A stretch of 64,000 bases of DNA from Streptomyces sp. NRRL F-5727 (GCF_000719555.1 NZ_JOGX01000004.1:248001-312000); one strand, 5' to 3'. Shown: positions 34,353 to 43,652, counted from the stretch's first letter. Translations and numbers: made by a program. The notes: a model not told the origin generated them from the sequence alone.

Positions 34353-36335
34353 ATGTTCGAGGACGTTCCCCCCGTGCCCGACGGCGCCGTCCTCGACACC
34401 GTGTTCCGGCAGACCGACGTCGGGGTGCACGTGCTCGACCGGAAGCTGCGGCTCGTACGGGTCACCGGCGCGGGCCTCGTCACGGGGAGCGTCACGGAGC
34501 ACCTCCTCGGGCGGCCGGCGGCGGAGGCGTACCGGATCTTCGGCGTCGAGGTGCGCGAGGACGCGCTCCGCGAGGTCCTGGACGGCGGACCGCCGCTGCG
34601 GGACGTCCTCGTACGGGGCCGCCCGCCGCACGAGACGGGCCCCGGGCACGTCTACTCCGTCTCCGTGTACCCGCTGATCGCACCGGAGGCGGACGGGGGG
34701 CAGGCGCCGCCGATCGGGCTGGTCGCCACCGTCAGGGACGTCACCCAGCGGATCCTCGCCGAACAGCGGCTGGGACTGCTCTACCAGGCCCGGGAGCGGA
34801 TCGGCCGGACCCTGGACGTGGAGCGGACCGCCCAGGAGTTGGTCGAGGTGACCGTGCCGGGCTTCGCCGGATCCGTCGTGGTCGCGCTGACCGACGCCGT
34901 ACTGCGCGGCAAGCCGCCGGAGCTGCGGCGCGCGGGCGAGACGCCGCTGCTGCGGTGCGCCGCCGTGGGCGGCTCCGGCGCCGTCCACGCGGACGGACCG
35001 CTGCCGGAGCCCGGGGCGGTACTGCTGCCCGGACTGTTCGGCGAGCGGCTGCCCGAGGGGCCCGAGCTGGTGCCCGCCGGCCCGGACGTCCGGCTGGTGG
35101 CGCCGCTCGCGGTCCGCGGGCAGTTGCTGGGGGCGGTGGCCTTCCGGCGCCCGCCCGGGGCCGACCCGTACACCGAGGACGACCTCGCGCTGGCCGAGGG
35201 GGTGACGGCGCACACCGCGACCTGTCTGGAGAACGCGCTCCGCTTCACCCGCGAGCACATCGTGATGACCGCTCTCCAGTCCTGGCCGCTGCGCCCCGAG
35301 GGCGAGACCCGGCACGCCGTCGAGGTCGCCCAGCGGCACCGGCCGGGCGGCACCGGGGCGGGCTCCTGGTTCGACGTCATCCCGCTGCCCGGCGCGCGGG
35401 TCGCGCTGGTGGTGGGCCAGGTGGAGCGGCCGGGGCTGAGCTCGGTGGCGACCATGGGCCGGCTGCGGACCGCCGTCTACAGCCTCGCGACGCTGGACCT
35501 CTCCCCGCACGAACTGCTCGCCCGGCTGCACACCGTGACGCAGCGTCTCGCCCGGGAGCAGGGCCCGGCGCACGACCCGGACGAGCCGGCGGCGAGCTGC
35601 ACGATCGCCGTGCACGACCCGGTGACCGGACGCCTCGAGATCGCCCGGGCGGGCTCCTCGCTGTGCGTCGCCGTCCGGCCGGACGGCTCCCTCGACGCGG
35701 ACCTGGTGGAGGAGGGGCCGCTGCTCGGCGGCGACGGGCCGCCGTTCGCCTGCGCCTCCCATCTGCTGCCGGAGGGCACCACCCTGTGCCTGGCCTCCTC
35801 CGAACGGGCCGGCGGCGGCCCCTCCGAGGCCCGGATCGCGGCGGCGCTGGCCCTCCCCGGCCGCGGCCCGCATCCGATGGCGGACGACCTGGCGGCCCTC
35901 CTCGCGCCCGAACGCGTGCTGCTGGTGGCCCGCACCCTGCGGCTGCCGGCCGGCGACATCGCCGAGTGGGAGGTGCCCGGCGAGCTGTCGGCGGTGGCGC
36001 CGGTACGTCACGCGGCCGAGGAACGCGTACGGCGGTGGGGGGTCGGGGTGGACCCGCTCACCGTCGAGCTGATCGTGAGCGAACTGATCACCAACGCGGT
36101 CCGGCACGGCGCCCCGCCCGTCGCCCTCCGGCTGCTCCGGGGCGACGCCACGCTCACCGTGGAGGTCCGCGACGGCGCGGCCACCGCCCCGCACCTGCGG
36201 CACGCGAAGGCCGGGGACGAGGGCGGCCGCGGCCTGCACATCTGCGCGACGCTGTCGGACGCGTGGGGCGTCCGCTACGAGGCGGAGGGCAAGACGGTGT
36301 GGGCGGAGATCGCGCTGGACGCACCGGCGCACTGA
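34353..36335 (+). CDS. PAS-GAF protein with degenerate SpoIIE domain and HATPase domain
   Basis: A 660-residue signalling protein. Order: PAS (about 10-130; TDVGVHVLDRKLRLVRV), GAF (about 145-300), SpoIIE-like fold (about 315-520) and an anti-sigma-type HATPase (about 545-655; VELIVSELITNAVRHG, GRGLHICATLSDAWGV). The phosphatase metal motifs have decayed: GSWFDVIPL replaces GDWYDVF near 337, VVGQVERPG replaces IGDVxGHG near 353, and LCLASSERAGG replaces LYTDGLVE near 480. So the phosphatase is probably inactive, while the kinase-like domain keeps its N-box. It could be a pure sensor kinase of an anti-sigma antagonist. Confidence 0.88.
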   Translation: MFEDVPPVPDGAVLDTVFRQTDVGVHVLDRKLRLVRVTGAGLVTGSVTEHLLGRPAAEAYRIFGVEVREDALREVLDGGPPLRDVLVRGRPPHETGPGHVYSVSVYPLIAPEADGGQAPPIGLVATVRDVTQRILAEQRLGLLYQARERIGRTLDVERTAQELVEVTVPGFAGSVVVALTDAVLRGKPPELRRAGETPLLRCAAVGGSGAVHADGPLPEPGAVLLPGLFGERLPEGPELVPAGPDVRLVAPLAVRGQLLGAVAFRRPPGADPYTEDDLALAEGVTAHTATCLENALRFTREHIVMTALQSWPLRPEGETRHAVEVAQRHRPGGTGAGSWFDVIPLPGARVALVVGQVERPGLSSVATMGRLRTAVYSLATLDLSPHELLARLHTVTQRLAREQGPAHDPDEPAASCTIAVHDPVTGRLEIARAGSSLCVAVRPDGSLDADLVEEGPLLGGDGPPFACASHLLPEGTTLCLASSERAGGGPSEARIAAALALPGRGPHPMADDLAALLAPERVLLVARTLRLPAGDIAEWEVPGELSAVAPVRHAAEERVRRWGVGVDPLTVELIVSELITNAVRHGAPPVALRLLRGDATLTVEVRDGAATAPHLRHAKAGDEGGRGLHICATLSDAWGVRYEAEGKTVWAEIALDAPAH

Positions 36336-36350
36336 GCCGGTGCCGCCGGG

Positions 36351-37166
36351 TCAGGCGAGGCCGTACGACCTGGGGGTGAGCGGGGTGACGGCGTGCGGGG
36401 CCGGAGCGAGACCGAAGCCGTGGTTGGCGGCGACGGCGCGGATGTGGTCGGCCGAGAGCGAGCCGTGCCGTTCGAGGACGAGCACGGGCAGGCCGGAGCG
36501 GGTGTGCCCGGCGGTGCGGTGGAAGGACAGGACGCTGACCGCGGTCGGCCGGTGGAAGGGATGGCGCCGGCGGGCGGCCTCCTCGTCGGCGTGCGCCAGG
36601 ATCCCGACCTCGGGCTCGCCGCCGAACGCGTCGACGAGGCCGTCGGCCCGCCAGTGCGCGGGTTCCTGGGCCCGGCCGGCCGAGGCGACGGCCAGGAAGT
36701 CGCCGCCGGTCCGCGCGAGCGCGGCGCCCAGGAAGGCGTGCGAGGGGCAGCGGGTGCCGGGCACGACGACCTGGACCGTACGGGCGCCGCCGTCCGTCCC
36801 GACGAGCGCGTCGGGCACCCGGTCGGCCGCCGGCCCCCGCAGCCCGATGGGCCCGAGCCCGAGCAGCTCGTCCATCAGCGACCGCACCTGCTGCCACGGC
36901 ACGCCCTCGGGGAGCCGGGTCCAGTCGAAGGCGGCCGGGATCCGCTCGGGCACGGTCACCAGCCCGGCGGCCCGGCCCGCCGGACGACCCCTCATCCGGT
37001 TCACCCGCTCGACGGTCTCCCGCTCGGAACGGAAGGTCAGCGCGTAGCCGTTGCCGAACCCGTGCGCCACGGCCCGCCCCGCGGCGAGCGCCCCGGCCGC
37101 CTCCCGTACGTCCTCCGGGTCGTCGAGCACCCCGGTCCTCACCGCCGTGACCTGCTGAACGCTCAC
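36351..37166 (-). CDS. YrdC/Sua5-like protein
   Basis: A 271-residue protein with the YrdC fold pattern: VREAAGALAAGRAVAHGFG, then VERVNRMRGRPAG (like the KxR region), and TVQVVVPGTRCPSHAFLGAAL ending in a loop where SAN is expected but ASAGRAQEP is present. Canonical members make threonylcarbamoyl-AMP for tRNA t6A; this one lacks the clear PTDTVYG start and SAN motif, so it may have another role. GGAGGTGG lies 5 bp before the GTG start. It converges on the PAS-GAF gene. Confidence 0.65.
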   Translation of the reverse strand: MSVQQVTAVRTGVLDDPEDVREAAGALAAGRAVAHGFGNGYALTFRSERETVERVNRMRGRPAGRAAGLVTVPERIPAAFDWTRLPEGVPWQQVRSLMDELLGLGPIGLRGPAADRVPDALVGTDGGARTVQVVVPGTRCPSHAFLGAALARTGGDFLAVASAGRAQEPAHWRADGLVDAFGGEPEVGILAHADEEAARRRHPFHRPTAVSVLSFHRTAGHTRSGLPVLVLERHGSLSADHIRAVAANHGFGLAPAPHAVTPLTPRSYGLA

Positions 37167-37357
37167 GAAAACCACCTCCGCGTCCTCACCGATGTGATCG
37201 TTGTCACGCGTGCAACGACCCAGCGCTGCGGTGGTCACCCCCGGGTGGTGTCGGGACGGGGTTCGCCGAACTCGGTCGGCGGGTGCGGCGGACGGGTTCT
37301 ATGATCACGTGTTCGACTCGGGACGTGGGCCCCGGGCGGCCGGTGAGGGGACGTCAT

Positions 37358-37714
37358 ATGCGAGCTGCGCACGTGCTGAACGATCTGCTGGCCTTCCTGT
37401 GGGAGATGCTCGCGCTCGGCGTGCTCGCGTGGTGGGGCTGGCAGGTGGTCGACCCGGTGTGGCTGCGGCTGGTGACCGCCGCGGCGGTGCCGGGGGCGGC
37501 GGCGACGCTCTGGGGGCTGTTCGCGGCCCCGAAGGCACGGTTCCGGGTGCCGCTCGCCGGGGTGCTGGCCGTGAAGGCACTGGTCTTCGGGGCCGCGGCG
37601 CTGGCCCTGGCGGGGCTCGGGCACGGCACGTGGGCGGGGGTGTTCGGGCTCGTGGCGGTGGTGAACACGGCGTTCGTGACCGTGTTCCGGCGGTCCGCCG
37701 CGTACGGGCGCTGA
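37358..37714 (+). CDS. YrdB/DUF2568 family membrane protein
   Basis: A 118-residue membrane protein with four predicted helices (LLAFLWEMLALGVLAWWGWQVV, LVTAAAVPGAAATLWGLFAA, LAGVLAVKALVFGAAALALAG, AGVFGLVAVVNTAFVTVF). It matches the DUF2568/YrdB pattern, function unknown. GAGGGG lies 7 bp before the ATG. It converges on secDF. Confidence 0.82.
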   Translation: MRAAHVLNDLLAFLWEMLALGVLAWWGWQVVDPVWLRLVTAAAVPGAAATLWGLFAAPKARFRVPLAGVLAVKALVFGAAALALAGLGHGTWAGVFGLVAVVNTAFVTVFRRSAAYGR

Positions 37715-37742
37715 CGCCCGCCGCGGCCGGCCGCACGGTCCG

Positions 37743-40040
37743 TCAGACGACCGCGCCCGACGGGTCGGTGGTCCTGGGGCGCGCGCGGCGGGTGGGGGCC
37801 GGGGCGCGGGATTCCAGGGTGACCGTCAGGGGCAGGGCGGTGAAGACCGTGGACGCCATGCCCAGGACGACGCCGGCGAGGAGGGCCACCGAGAAGTCCG
37901 TGAGGGTGTCCCCGCCGAGGACGGCGAGGGCGGCCAGGACGAACAGGGCGCCCATCCCGGTGTTGACCGTACGCGGCAGGGTCTGGGCCACCGCACGGTC
38001 GGCCAGCTCCGCGAGCGGCGGCCGGCCGCCCTTGCGGCGCAGTTCGCGGAGACGGTCGAGGACGACGACCGAGTCGTTGACCGAGTAGCCGACGACCGTC
38101 AGCAGCGCGGCCAGGAACACGCTGTCCACCGGCTTGCCGAGCCAGGCGAAGAGACCGACGACGAGCAGCACGTCCTGCACCATCGCGGCGACGGCCGCCG
38201 CCGCGTACGTCCAGCGGAAGCGGACGGACAGGTAGCCGAGCTGGGCGGCGACGGCGAGGCCGAGCGCGAGGAGCGCGTGGGTGCGGAGCTCGCCGCCGAG
38301 ACTGGGGCCGATGAGGTCGTCGCGTTCGACCGTGACGGGGCCCGCCGCCTCCGTGAGGGCCTCGGTGACGCGGGTATGGGCGGCGTCGCCGGTCTCCCCC
38401 ACCCGGACGGTGACGTCCCGGCCGCCGTCGCCGGTGGTCTGGACGACGGCGTCGGGGAAACCGGCCGCGGCGATCGCGGCGCGGGCCGCGTCGGCGTCCA
38501 CCGGGGCGGCCGCCGTGTACCGGACGTCCCGGCCGCCCGTGAACTCGACGCCCAGGTGCACGCCCCGTACGCCGATCCCGGCCAGCGCGAGCAGCAGCAG
38601 CGCGGTGCTGACGGTGAACCAGCGGCGCCGGCGGGCCATCAGCCGGGGGGCGCGGCGGCCCAGCCGGGTCCGCAGCCGGCCGAGGCCGGCCATGCCGGTG
38701 AGCGCGGGCCTGCGGCGGACGGCGGGCAGGGCGAGGGCCGCGTCGGCGAGCAGCCGCGTGATCACCATGGCGGTGACCATGGAGGCGAGGACGCCGATGG
38801 CGAGGGTCACGCCGAAGCCCTTCACGGGGCCGGTGGCGAAGGCGAAGAGGAGGCCGGCGGCGAGGAGCGTGGTGACGTTCGAGTCGGCGACGGCGCTCCA
38901 CGCCTTGCCGAAGGCGGCGGCGAGCGGGCGGCGCGGATCGCGGGTGACGGCGGCGCGGCCGAGGGCCGCGTACTCCTCCCTGGCGCGTTCGAAGACCAGG
39001 ACGTTGGCGTCGACGGCGATGCCGACCGCGAGGACGAAACCGGCGAGTCCGGGGAGCGTGAGGGTGGCGCCGAGCGCGACGACCGCCGCGTACGAGATCA
39101 GTCCGTAGAGGAGCAGGGCGATCGTGGCGAGCAGTCCGAGGAGCCGGTAGACGGCGATGACGAAGACGCCGGTGCAGGCGAGGCCGATCACGGCGGCGAG
39201 GGCACTGGCCCGGATGGCGTCGGCGCCGAGGGTCGGACCGACGGTGCTCTGCTCGACGGTGGTGACGGGGACCGGCAGGGCGCCGCCCTCGACGAGCGCG
39301 GCGAGGTCGCGGGCCTCCCGCGCGGAGAAGCCGCCGGTGATCTGGGTGGCGCCGCCGACGATGCCGCCGCCGCAGGTCACGCCGGCCTGGACGGCGGGGG
39401 CGGAGACGATCCGCCCGTCGAGGACGATGGCGACCCGGCGGGCGGGGTCGCCGGCCGGGGCGCAGGCGGCCTGGCCGGTGAGCCGGGCCCAGCCGGCGGC
39501 GGCGCCGTCGCGGAAGGCGAGGTCGACGGTCCAGCCGCGCCCGCCCGTGGTGTCGAGGACGGCGTCGGCGCTCTTCACGCCGTCGCCGGTGAGGGCGGGC
39601 GCGGCGAGGGCGAGGTAGCCGGCGGAGTCGGGGTCGCGGAGGGTGCGGCTGCCGTCGGCGGCGGGCCGTTCCGCCGGTGCGGCGGCGGTGCCGGTGACGG
39701 CGTGGACGGTGAGCTGGGCGGTGCGGCCGATGACCTCGGCGGCCGCGCGCGGGTCGCGCAGACCGGGGAGTTCGACGACGATCCGGTTCTCTCCGGAGCG
39801 GGCGAGCGACGGTTCGGCCACGCCGAGGCCGTCGACCCGTTTGCGGAGCACTTCGAGGGCGCGGTCGGTGGCCTCCGCGTCGGCGCGGAGTCCGGGGGCG
39901 TCCTGGGTCTCCAGGACGATCCGGGTGCCGCCGCGGAGGTCGAGTCCGAGGCGGGGCGAGGTGGTGAGGGCGGTCCAGAGGGCGAGCGCGACGACGGCGA
40001 GCGCGAGGAGCGCGCGCCGGAGCACGGCGGACGAGGGCAT
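37743..40040 (-). CDS. SecDF fusion, protein-export accessory subunit
   Basis: A 765-residue membrane protein that should use the proton gradient to pull exported proteins through SecYEG. The SecD half has LGLDLRGGTRIVLET, a periplasmic P1 domain and GFVLAVGIAVDANVLVFERAREE; the SecF half has LGVEFTGGRDVRY and VVGYSVNDSVVVLDRLRELR. About 12 helices are expected. ATG at 40040 has GGAG 5 bp upstream; an ATG at 40070 lacks a site. It lies away from any sec operon, so it is probably the extra fused paralogue Streptomyces often carry beside separate SecD and SecF. Confidence 0.92.
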   Translation of the reverse strand: MPSSAVLRRALLALAVVALALWTALTTSPRLGLDLRGGTRIVLETQDAPGLRADAEATDRALEVLRKRVDGLGVAEPSLARSGENRIVVELPGLRDPRAAAEVIGRTAQLTVHAVTGTAAAPAERPAADGSRTLRDPDSAGYLALAAPALTGDGVKSADAVLDTTGGRGWTVDLAFRDGAAAGWARLTGQAACAPAGDPARRVAIVLDGRIVSAPAVQAGVTCGGGIVGGATQITGGFSAREARDLAALVEGGALPVPVTTVEQSTVGPTLGADAIRASALAAVIGLACTGVFVIAVYRLLGLLATIALLLYGLISYAAVVALGATLTLPGLAGFVLAVGIAVDANVLVFERAREEYAALGRAAVTRDPRRPLAAAFGKAWSAVADSNVTTLLAAGLLFAFATGPVKGFGVTLAIGVLASMVTAMVITRLLADAALALPAVRRRPALTGMAGLGRLRTRLGRRAPRLMARRRRWFTVSTALLLLALAGIGVRGVHLGVEFTGGRDVRYTAAAPVDADAARAAIAAAGFPDAVVQTTGDGGRDVTVRVGETGDAAHTRVTEALTEAAGPVTVERDDLIGPSLGGELRTHALLALGLAVAAQLGYLSVRFRWTYAAAAVAAMVQDVLLVVGLFAWLGKPVDSVFLAALLTVVGYSVNDSVVVLDRLRELRRKGGRPPLAELADRAVAQTLPRTVNTGMGALFVLAALAVLGGDTLTDFSVALLAGVVLGMASTVFTALPLTVTLESRAPAPTRRARPRTTDPSGAVV

Positions 40041-40167
40041 GGGGTCTCCACGGGCGGTGCACGGCCGCACGCCGGCGGCGGCGTTCCGTGCGGGGCGAGC
40101 TGGGGTACGCGCGCGTGCCGGGCGGCGGGCATGCCGGAGGCCCGGACGGCGGCGCGGTGGAACGGCG

Positions 40168-40563
40168 TCAGCTGTGCCGGGTGGAGGGTGGGCCGCGGGG
40201 GGCGGCGGGGTCGTACGGGAGGCCGGGCGGCGCGCGTTCCCGGCGCGGGTCCCCCGCCACGCGCCCGCGTGCCGGTGCCTCGTCGCCGTCGCGCGTGAGC
40301 GCGGGCACGGCGGCGGGCGGCGCCGGGAACCGAACGACGTGCTCGACGGCCTCGGCCGGTTCGACGGTCTCGGCGGGAGCCGCGTCGGTGCCGTCGACGA
40401 CCGGCGCGGCGACGGCGGACGTCGTCGCCGACGGGCCGTCAGGCGCCGGTGCCGGGGCGGTGGCGGCGAGGAAGGCGCAGAGGGCGTACAGCAGGGCGGG
40501 GAGGAGGCGGGTCAGGAGGGCCGCGTGCGGGGCACGGCGGGTCGGTCGGCTTGTCGTGCGCAC
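40168..40563 (-). CDS. Hypothetical short membrane-anchored or secreted protein
   Basis: A 131-residue frame with a basic start, one hydrophobic segment (LLTRLLPALLYALCAFLAATA, about residues 16-36) and a Pro/Ala-rich disordered tail. GGGGGCGG precedes the GTG start. No family recognised. It lies upstream of secDF on the same strand. Given the high GC, it could be a chance frame. Confidence 0.5.
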   Translation of the reverse strand: MRTTSRPTRRAPHAALLTRLLPALLYALCAFLAATAPAPAPDGPSATTSAVAAPVVDGTDAAPAETVEPAEAVEHVVRFPAPPAAVPALTRDGDEAPARGRVAGDPRRERAPPGLPYDPAAPRGPPSTRHS

Positions 40564-40766
40564 CGTCCGCCCCCCGTTCGCCGTCGTTCGCCGTGGTGTC
40601 CCCGTGCCGTCAGCGTAGACGGCGGGCGGTGGGCGCCGGACACCAGGTGTGCGGGGCGGTGGAGTTGAGTACGGGATGAGTACGGGCGCCCATGCCGGAG
40701 GCGGGGGCTCCGGCCGACGATGGGCGGGCCGTCGTCGTCCCGGTTCCGAAGGTGGAGGGTCCGCCC

Positions 40767-41474
40767 GTGCTCAGTCGTCTCGCCGCGCATGTCGTGCCGT
40801 TCTTCGGGCGGTTGACCGTGACCGCGGATCCCGGCGCCCGGATCGAGCCGGGCACCATCATCGTCGTCAACCACACCTCGCTCGCCGACCCGGCGCTGGT
40901 GCTGGCCGCGCTGCGGCGGCGGCTGGGCGCCGAGCCGGTGCTGCTCGCGGCGGCCGGGCTGTGGCGGGTGCCGGGGCTCGGGCGGGCGCTGTCGCGGGAC
41001 GGGTACGTGCCGGTGCACCGGAACACCGCGCACGCCTCGGCCGCGCTGGACCGGGCGGCGGTGGCCCTCGCCTCGGGGCGGCCGGTGATGCTGTACGCGG
41101 AGGGGCGGATCCCGCCGCGCCGGGAGGCGTCGGAGGCGCCGCCGGAGTCGTTCCGCACCGGTCTGGCGCGGCTCGCCGGGGCGACGGGCGCGCCCGTGGT
41201 GCCGGTCGGGCAGGCCGGGGCGCGCCGGATCACCTCGGGCGGGACGGTGAAGCAGATCGCGGGGGTGCTGACGGCGCCGCTGCGGCGCCCGTGTCTGCAT
41301 GTGCACATCGGGGCGCCGCTGCGGCTGCCGCAGGACGTGCCGGCGGCGACGGCGCTGGCGCACGGGGCCGTCACGGAGGCGTGGCGGAGGGCGGCGCTCG
41401 CGCTGGGCGAGCCGGCGGCCGGGGCGGAGCCGGTCAGCCGGCGAGGCCGAGGTCGCCGCCGGGCGGAGGCGTGA
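40767..41474 (+). CDS. 1-acyl-sn-glycerol-3-phosphate acyltransferase family (PlsC-like)
   Basis: A 235-residue membrane-associated acyltransferase for phospholipid or lipid synthesis. Motif I is NHTSLAD (HX4D) near residue 35; later motifs appear as DGYVPVHRN and YAEGRIPP, with the usual Pro in VVPVGQAGARR. GTG at 40767 is chosen because GGTGGAGGG lies 7 bp upstream and HTS motif spacing is typical; an ATG at 40692 would add 25 unconserved residues. Its last 41 bp overlap the convergent hydrolase gene. Confidence 0.88.
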   Translation: MLSRLAAHVVPFFGRLTVTADPGARIEPGTIIVVNHTSLADPALVLAALRRRLGAEPVLLAAAGLWRVPGLGRALSRDGYVPVHRNTAHASAALDRAAVALASGRPVMLYAEGRIPPRREASEAPPESFRTGLARLAGATGAPVVPVGQAGARRITSGGTVKQIAGVLTAPLRRPCLHVHIGAPLRLPQDVPAATALAHGAVTEAWRRAALALGEPAAGAEPVSRRGRGRRRAEA

Positions 41475-42516
41475 GGTAGCGGGCCACGTCCGCGTCGGTG
41501 ACCTCGGCGAGGGTCGCCGGCCGCCAGCGCGGGTTCCGGTCCTTGTCGACGACCTGGGCGCGGATGCCCTCGACGAGGTCGTGGCCGGTGACGGCGGCGC
41601 AGGAGGCCCGGTACTCCAGGTCGAGGACGGCTTCGAGGCTGTCGAGGGCGCGGGCGGCGCGCAGCACGGCGAGGGTGGCCTTGAGGGCGGTCGGGGACTT
41701 GGCGAGGAGGGTGGTGGCGGCCTCCTTGGCGGCGGGGACGCCGCTGTCGGTGAGGCGGTCGACGATCTCCTCGACGGTGGGGGCCGCGTAGCAGGCGTCG
41801 ATCCAGTGGCGCTGCTCGGCGAGGACGCCGGGGGCGGGCGCGGTGGTGTGCCGGGCCAGGGCCTCGTCGGCGGGGAGGCGGGTGAGGTCGGCGGCGAGGG
41901 CGTCGAGCGCGGCGGCGGGGACGTGGTGGTCGGCGAGGCCGGTGAGGAGGGCGTCGGCGGCGCCGATCTGGCCGCCGGTGAGGGCGAGGTGGGTGCCGAG
42001 TTCGCCGGGGGCGCGGCCGAGGAGCCAGGTGCCGCCGACGTCGGGGACGAAGCCGATGCCGGTCTCGGGCATGGCGACGCGGGAGCGTTCGGTGACGACG
42101 CGGACGGAGCCGTGGGCGGAGACGCCGACGCCGCCGCCCATGACGATGCCGTCCATGAAGGCGACGTACGGCTTGGGGTAGCGGGCGATCCGGGCGTTGA
42201 GGCGGTACTCGTCGGCCCAGAAGGCGACGGTGGCGGTGCCGCCGGTGTCGCGGGCGTCGTCGTGGATGGCGCGGATGTCGCCGCCCGCGCACAGACCGCG
42301 CTCCCCGGCTCCGCGCAGGACGACGGTGGTGACGGCGGGGTCGTGCTCCCAGGCGGTGAGGGCGGCGTCGAGGGCGCGGACCATGGGGTGGGTGAGGGCG
42401 TTGATGGCCCGGGGCCGGTCGAGGGTGAGGAATCCGGCCCGGCCCTCGGTGCGGCGCAGGACGTCCGCGTCCCGGTCGGCGGCGTCGGCGGGGTGTTCGG
42501 CGGGCACGGCGATCAC
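41434..42516 (-). CDS. 3-hydroxyisobutyryl-CoA hydrolase (enoyl-CoA hydratase family)
   Basis: A 360-residue crotonase-fold enzyme of valine breakdown. Signatures: LDRPRAINALTHPMV, the oxyanion GLCAGGDIRAIHDDA, GIVMGGGVGVSAHG, and AMPETGIGFVPDVGGTWLL with the catalytic Glu, followed by the C-terminal GIRAQVVDKDRNPRWRP typical of HIBCH proteins. GTG at 42516 has GGAAGG 5 bp upstream; a GTG at 42534 is less likely. Its 3' end overlaps the convergent acyltransferase gene. Confidence 0.93.
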   Translation of the reverse strand: MIAVPAEHPADAADRDADVLRRTEGRAGFLTLDRPRAINALTHPMVRALDAALTAWEHDPAVTTVVLRGAGERGLCAGGDIRAIHDDARDTGGTATVAFWADEYRLNARIARYPKPYVAFMDGIVMGGGVGVSAHGSVRVVTERSRVAMPETGIGFVPDVGGTWLLGRAPGELGTHLALTGGQIGAADALLTGLADHHVPAAALDALAADLTRLPADEALARHTTAPAPGVLAEQRHWIDACYAAPTVEEIVDRLTDSGVPAAKEAATTLLAKSPTALKATLAVLRAARALDSLEAVLDLEYRASCAAVTGHDLVEGIRAQVVDKDRNPRWRPATLAEVTDADVARYLTPPPGGDLGLAG

Positions 42517-42646
42517 TCGGTCCTTCCCTGGCACGGCACTGTGTCGCCGCCCAAGGTACCGGGCCGTGATCCGGGGCCGACGGGCGCGGGCGAACGCTGC
42601 GGCCTAGCGTGGATGGCGGGGACGATCCGAAGGAGGGATCGCGGGC

Positions 42647-42865
42647 ATGAGCGGCACGATCGGCAGGGCGAAGGAGAAGGCCCGGCACGAGGTCGACAGG
42701 GCCAGGGGCCGGGCCAAGGAGCTCGCCGGCAGACTCAGCGGCGACGAGCGCATGGAGGCCGAGGGCAGGACGGACCGCGCCAGGGCCGACCTGCGCAAGG
42801 CGTGGCGGAGTCTCCGTGAGCGGGTCAGAGGCGTCGGGGACTCACTGAGGAAGGACCGGTCCTGA
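42647..42865 (+). CDS. CsbD-family stress protein
   Basis: A 72-residue, very hydrophilic helical protein of the CsbD family (GRAKEKARHEVDRARGRAKE, AGRLSGDERMEAEGRTDRAR). Relatives are stress-induced, in Bacillus by sigma-B. GAAGGAGGGA lies 9 bp before the ATG. It is 72 bp upstream of the GAP-family gene. Confidence 0.9.
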   Translation: MSGTIGRAKEKARHEVDRARGRAKELAGRLSGDERMEAEGRTDRARADLRKAWRSLRERVRGVGDSLRKDRS

Positions 42866-42937
42866 CGGTACGGGCCGTCCGGGCGGCCCGGCCCCCCGGG
42901 CCGTCCGGGACGGCGTCCGCGGACCGGTGGTGACGCG

Positions 42938-43606
42938 ATGGTCGTCGACCTGGTGGTGATCGGGCTCGCGGTGACGCTGTTCCCGCTGCCGATCATGGCC
43001 TTCGTGCTGGTGCTGGCCTCGGCCCGGGGGCTGCGCAAGGGGCTGGTGTTCATCGGCGTCTGGCTGGCCTGTCTGGTGGCCGTGATCGGGATCGTCGTGC
43101 TGCTCACCGGCGGGCAGCCGCCGCCACCCCGCTCCCCGCCGTCGCGGGCCGCGCAGGTGGCGACGCTGGTCATCGGCGTGGGCCTGATCGGGTACGCGGT
43201 GTACCGGCGCCGCCGGACCCGTCGGGGCGCCGCCGTGCCGGCGTCCGCGGACGGGGCCGTGGAGCGGCCGGGGTCCGCTTCGGACGGGGTCTCCTACCGC
43301 TCCGCCGCGGTTCTTCCGCTCCTCCTCCAGCCGTGGGGGATGGTCGGCGCGGCGGCCGCCACGGTCGTCCAGGCCGATCTCTCCGACGCCGGGAACGTGG
43401 TGGCACTGGTGGGCTTCTGTCTCCTCGCCACGTCGTCGCTGCTGGTGATGGAGCTGTGGATGGTGTTCTCGCCCGAGCGGGCCGAGCGGGCCCTCACCGG
43501 GCTGCACGACTGGCTCTCACGCCACAAGGAGCCCGCCATCGTCGGCGTGTGCCTGCTGCTGGGGCTGTGGCTGATGAGCCGCAGTCTCTACCTGCTGACG
43601 ACGTGA
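42938..43606 (+). CDS. GAP-family (Sap-like) membrane protein
   Basis: A 222-residue protein with six likely membrane helices, starting MVVDLVVIGLAVTLFPLPIMAFVL and ending LLGLWLMSRSLYLL. The P-x-P-I early motif and overall plan match the GAP family (LysE-like fold), whose mycobacterial members handle glycolipids at the membrane. The substrate here is unknown. The gene follows csbD and converges on a small membrane protein gene. Confidence 0.82.
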   Translation: MVVDLVVIGLAVTLFPLPIMAFVLVLASARGLRKGLVFIGVWLACLVAVIGIVVLLTGGQPPPPRSPPSRAAQVATLVIGVGLIGYAVYRRRRTRRGAAVPASADGAVERPGSASDGVSYRSAAVLPLLLQPWGMVGAAAATVVQADLSDAGNVVALVGFCLLATSSLLVMELWMVFSPERAERALTGLHDWLSRHKEPAIVGVCLLLGLWLMSRSLYLLTT

Positions 43607-43652
43607 CGGGCTCCTCGCCGTGGATCGCGGCGGACCGCGGTGCCCCGGGGGG

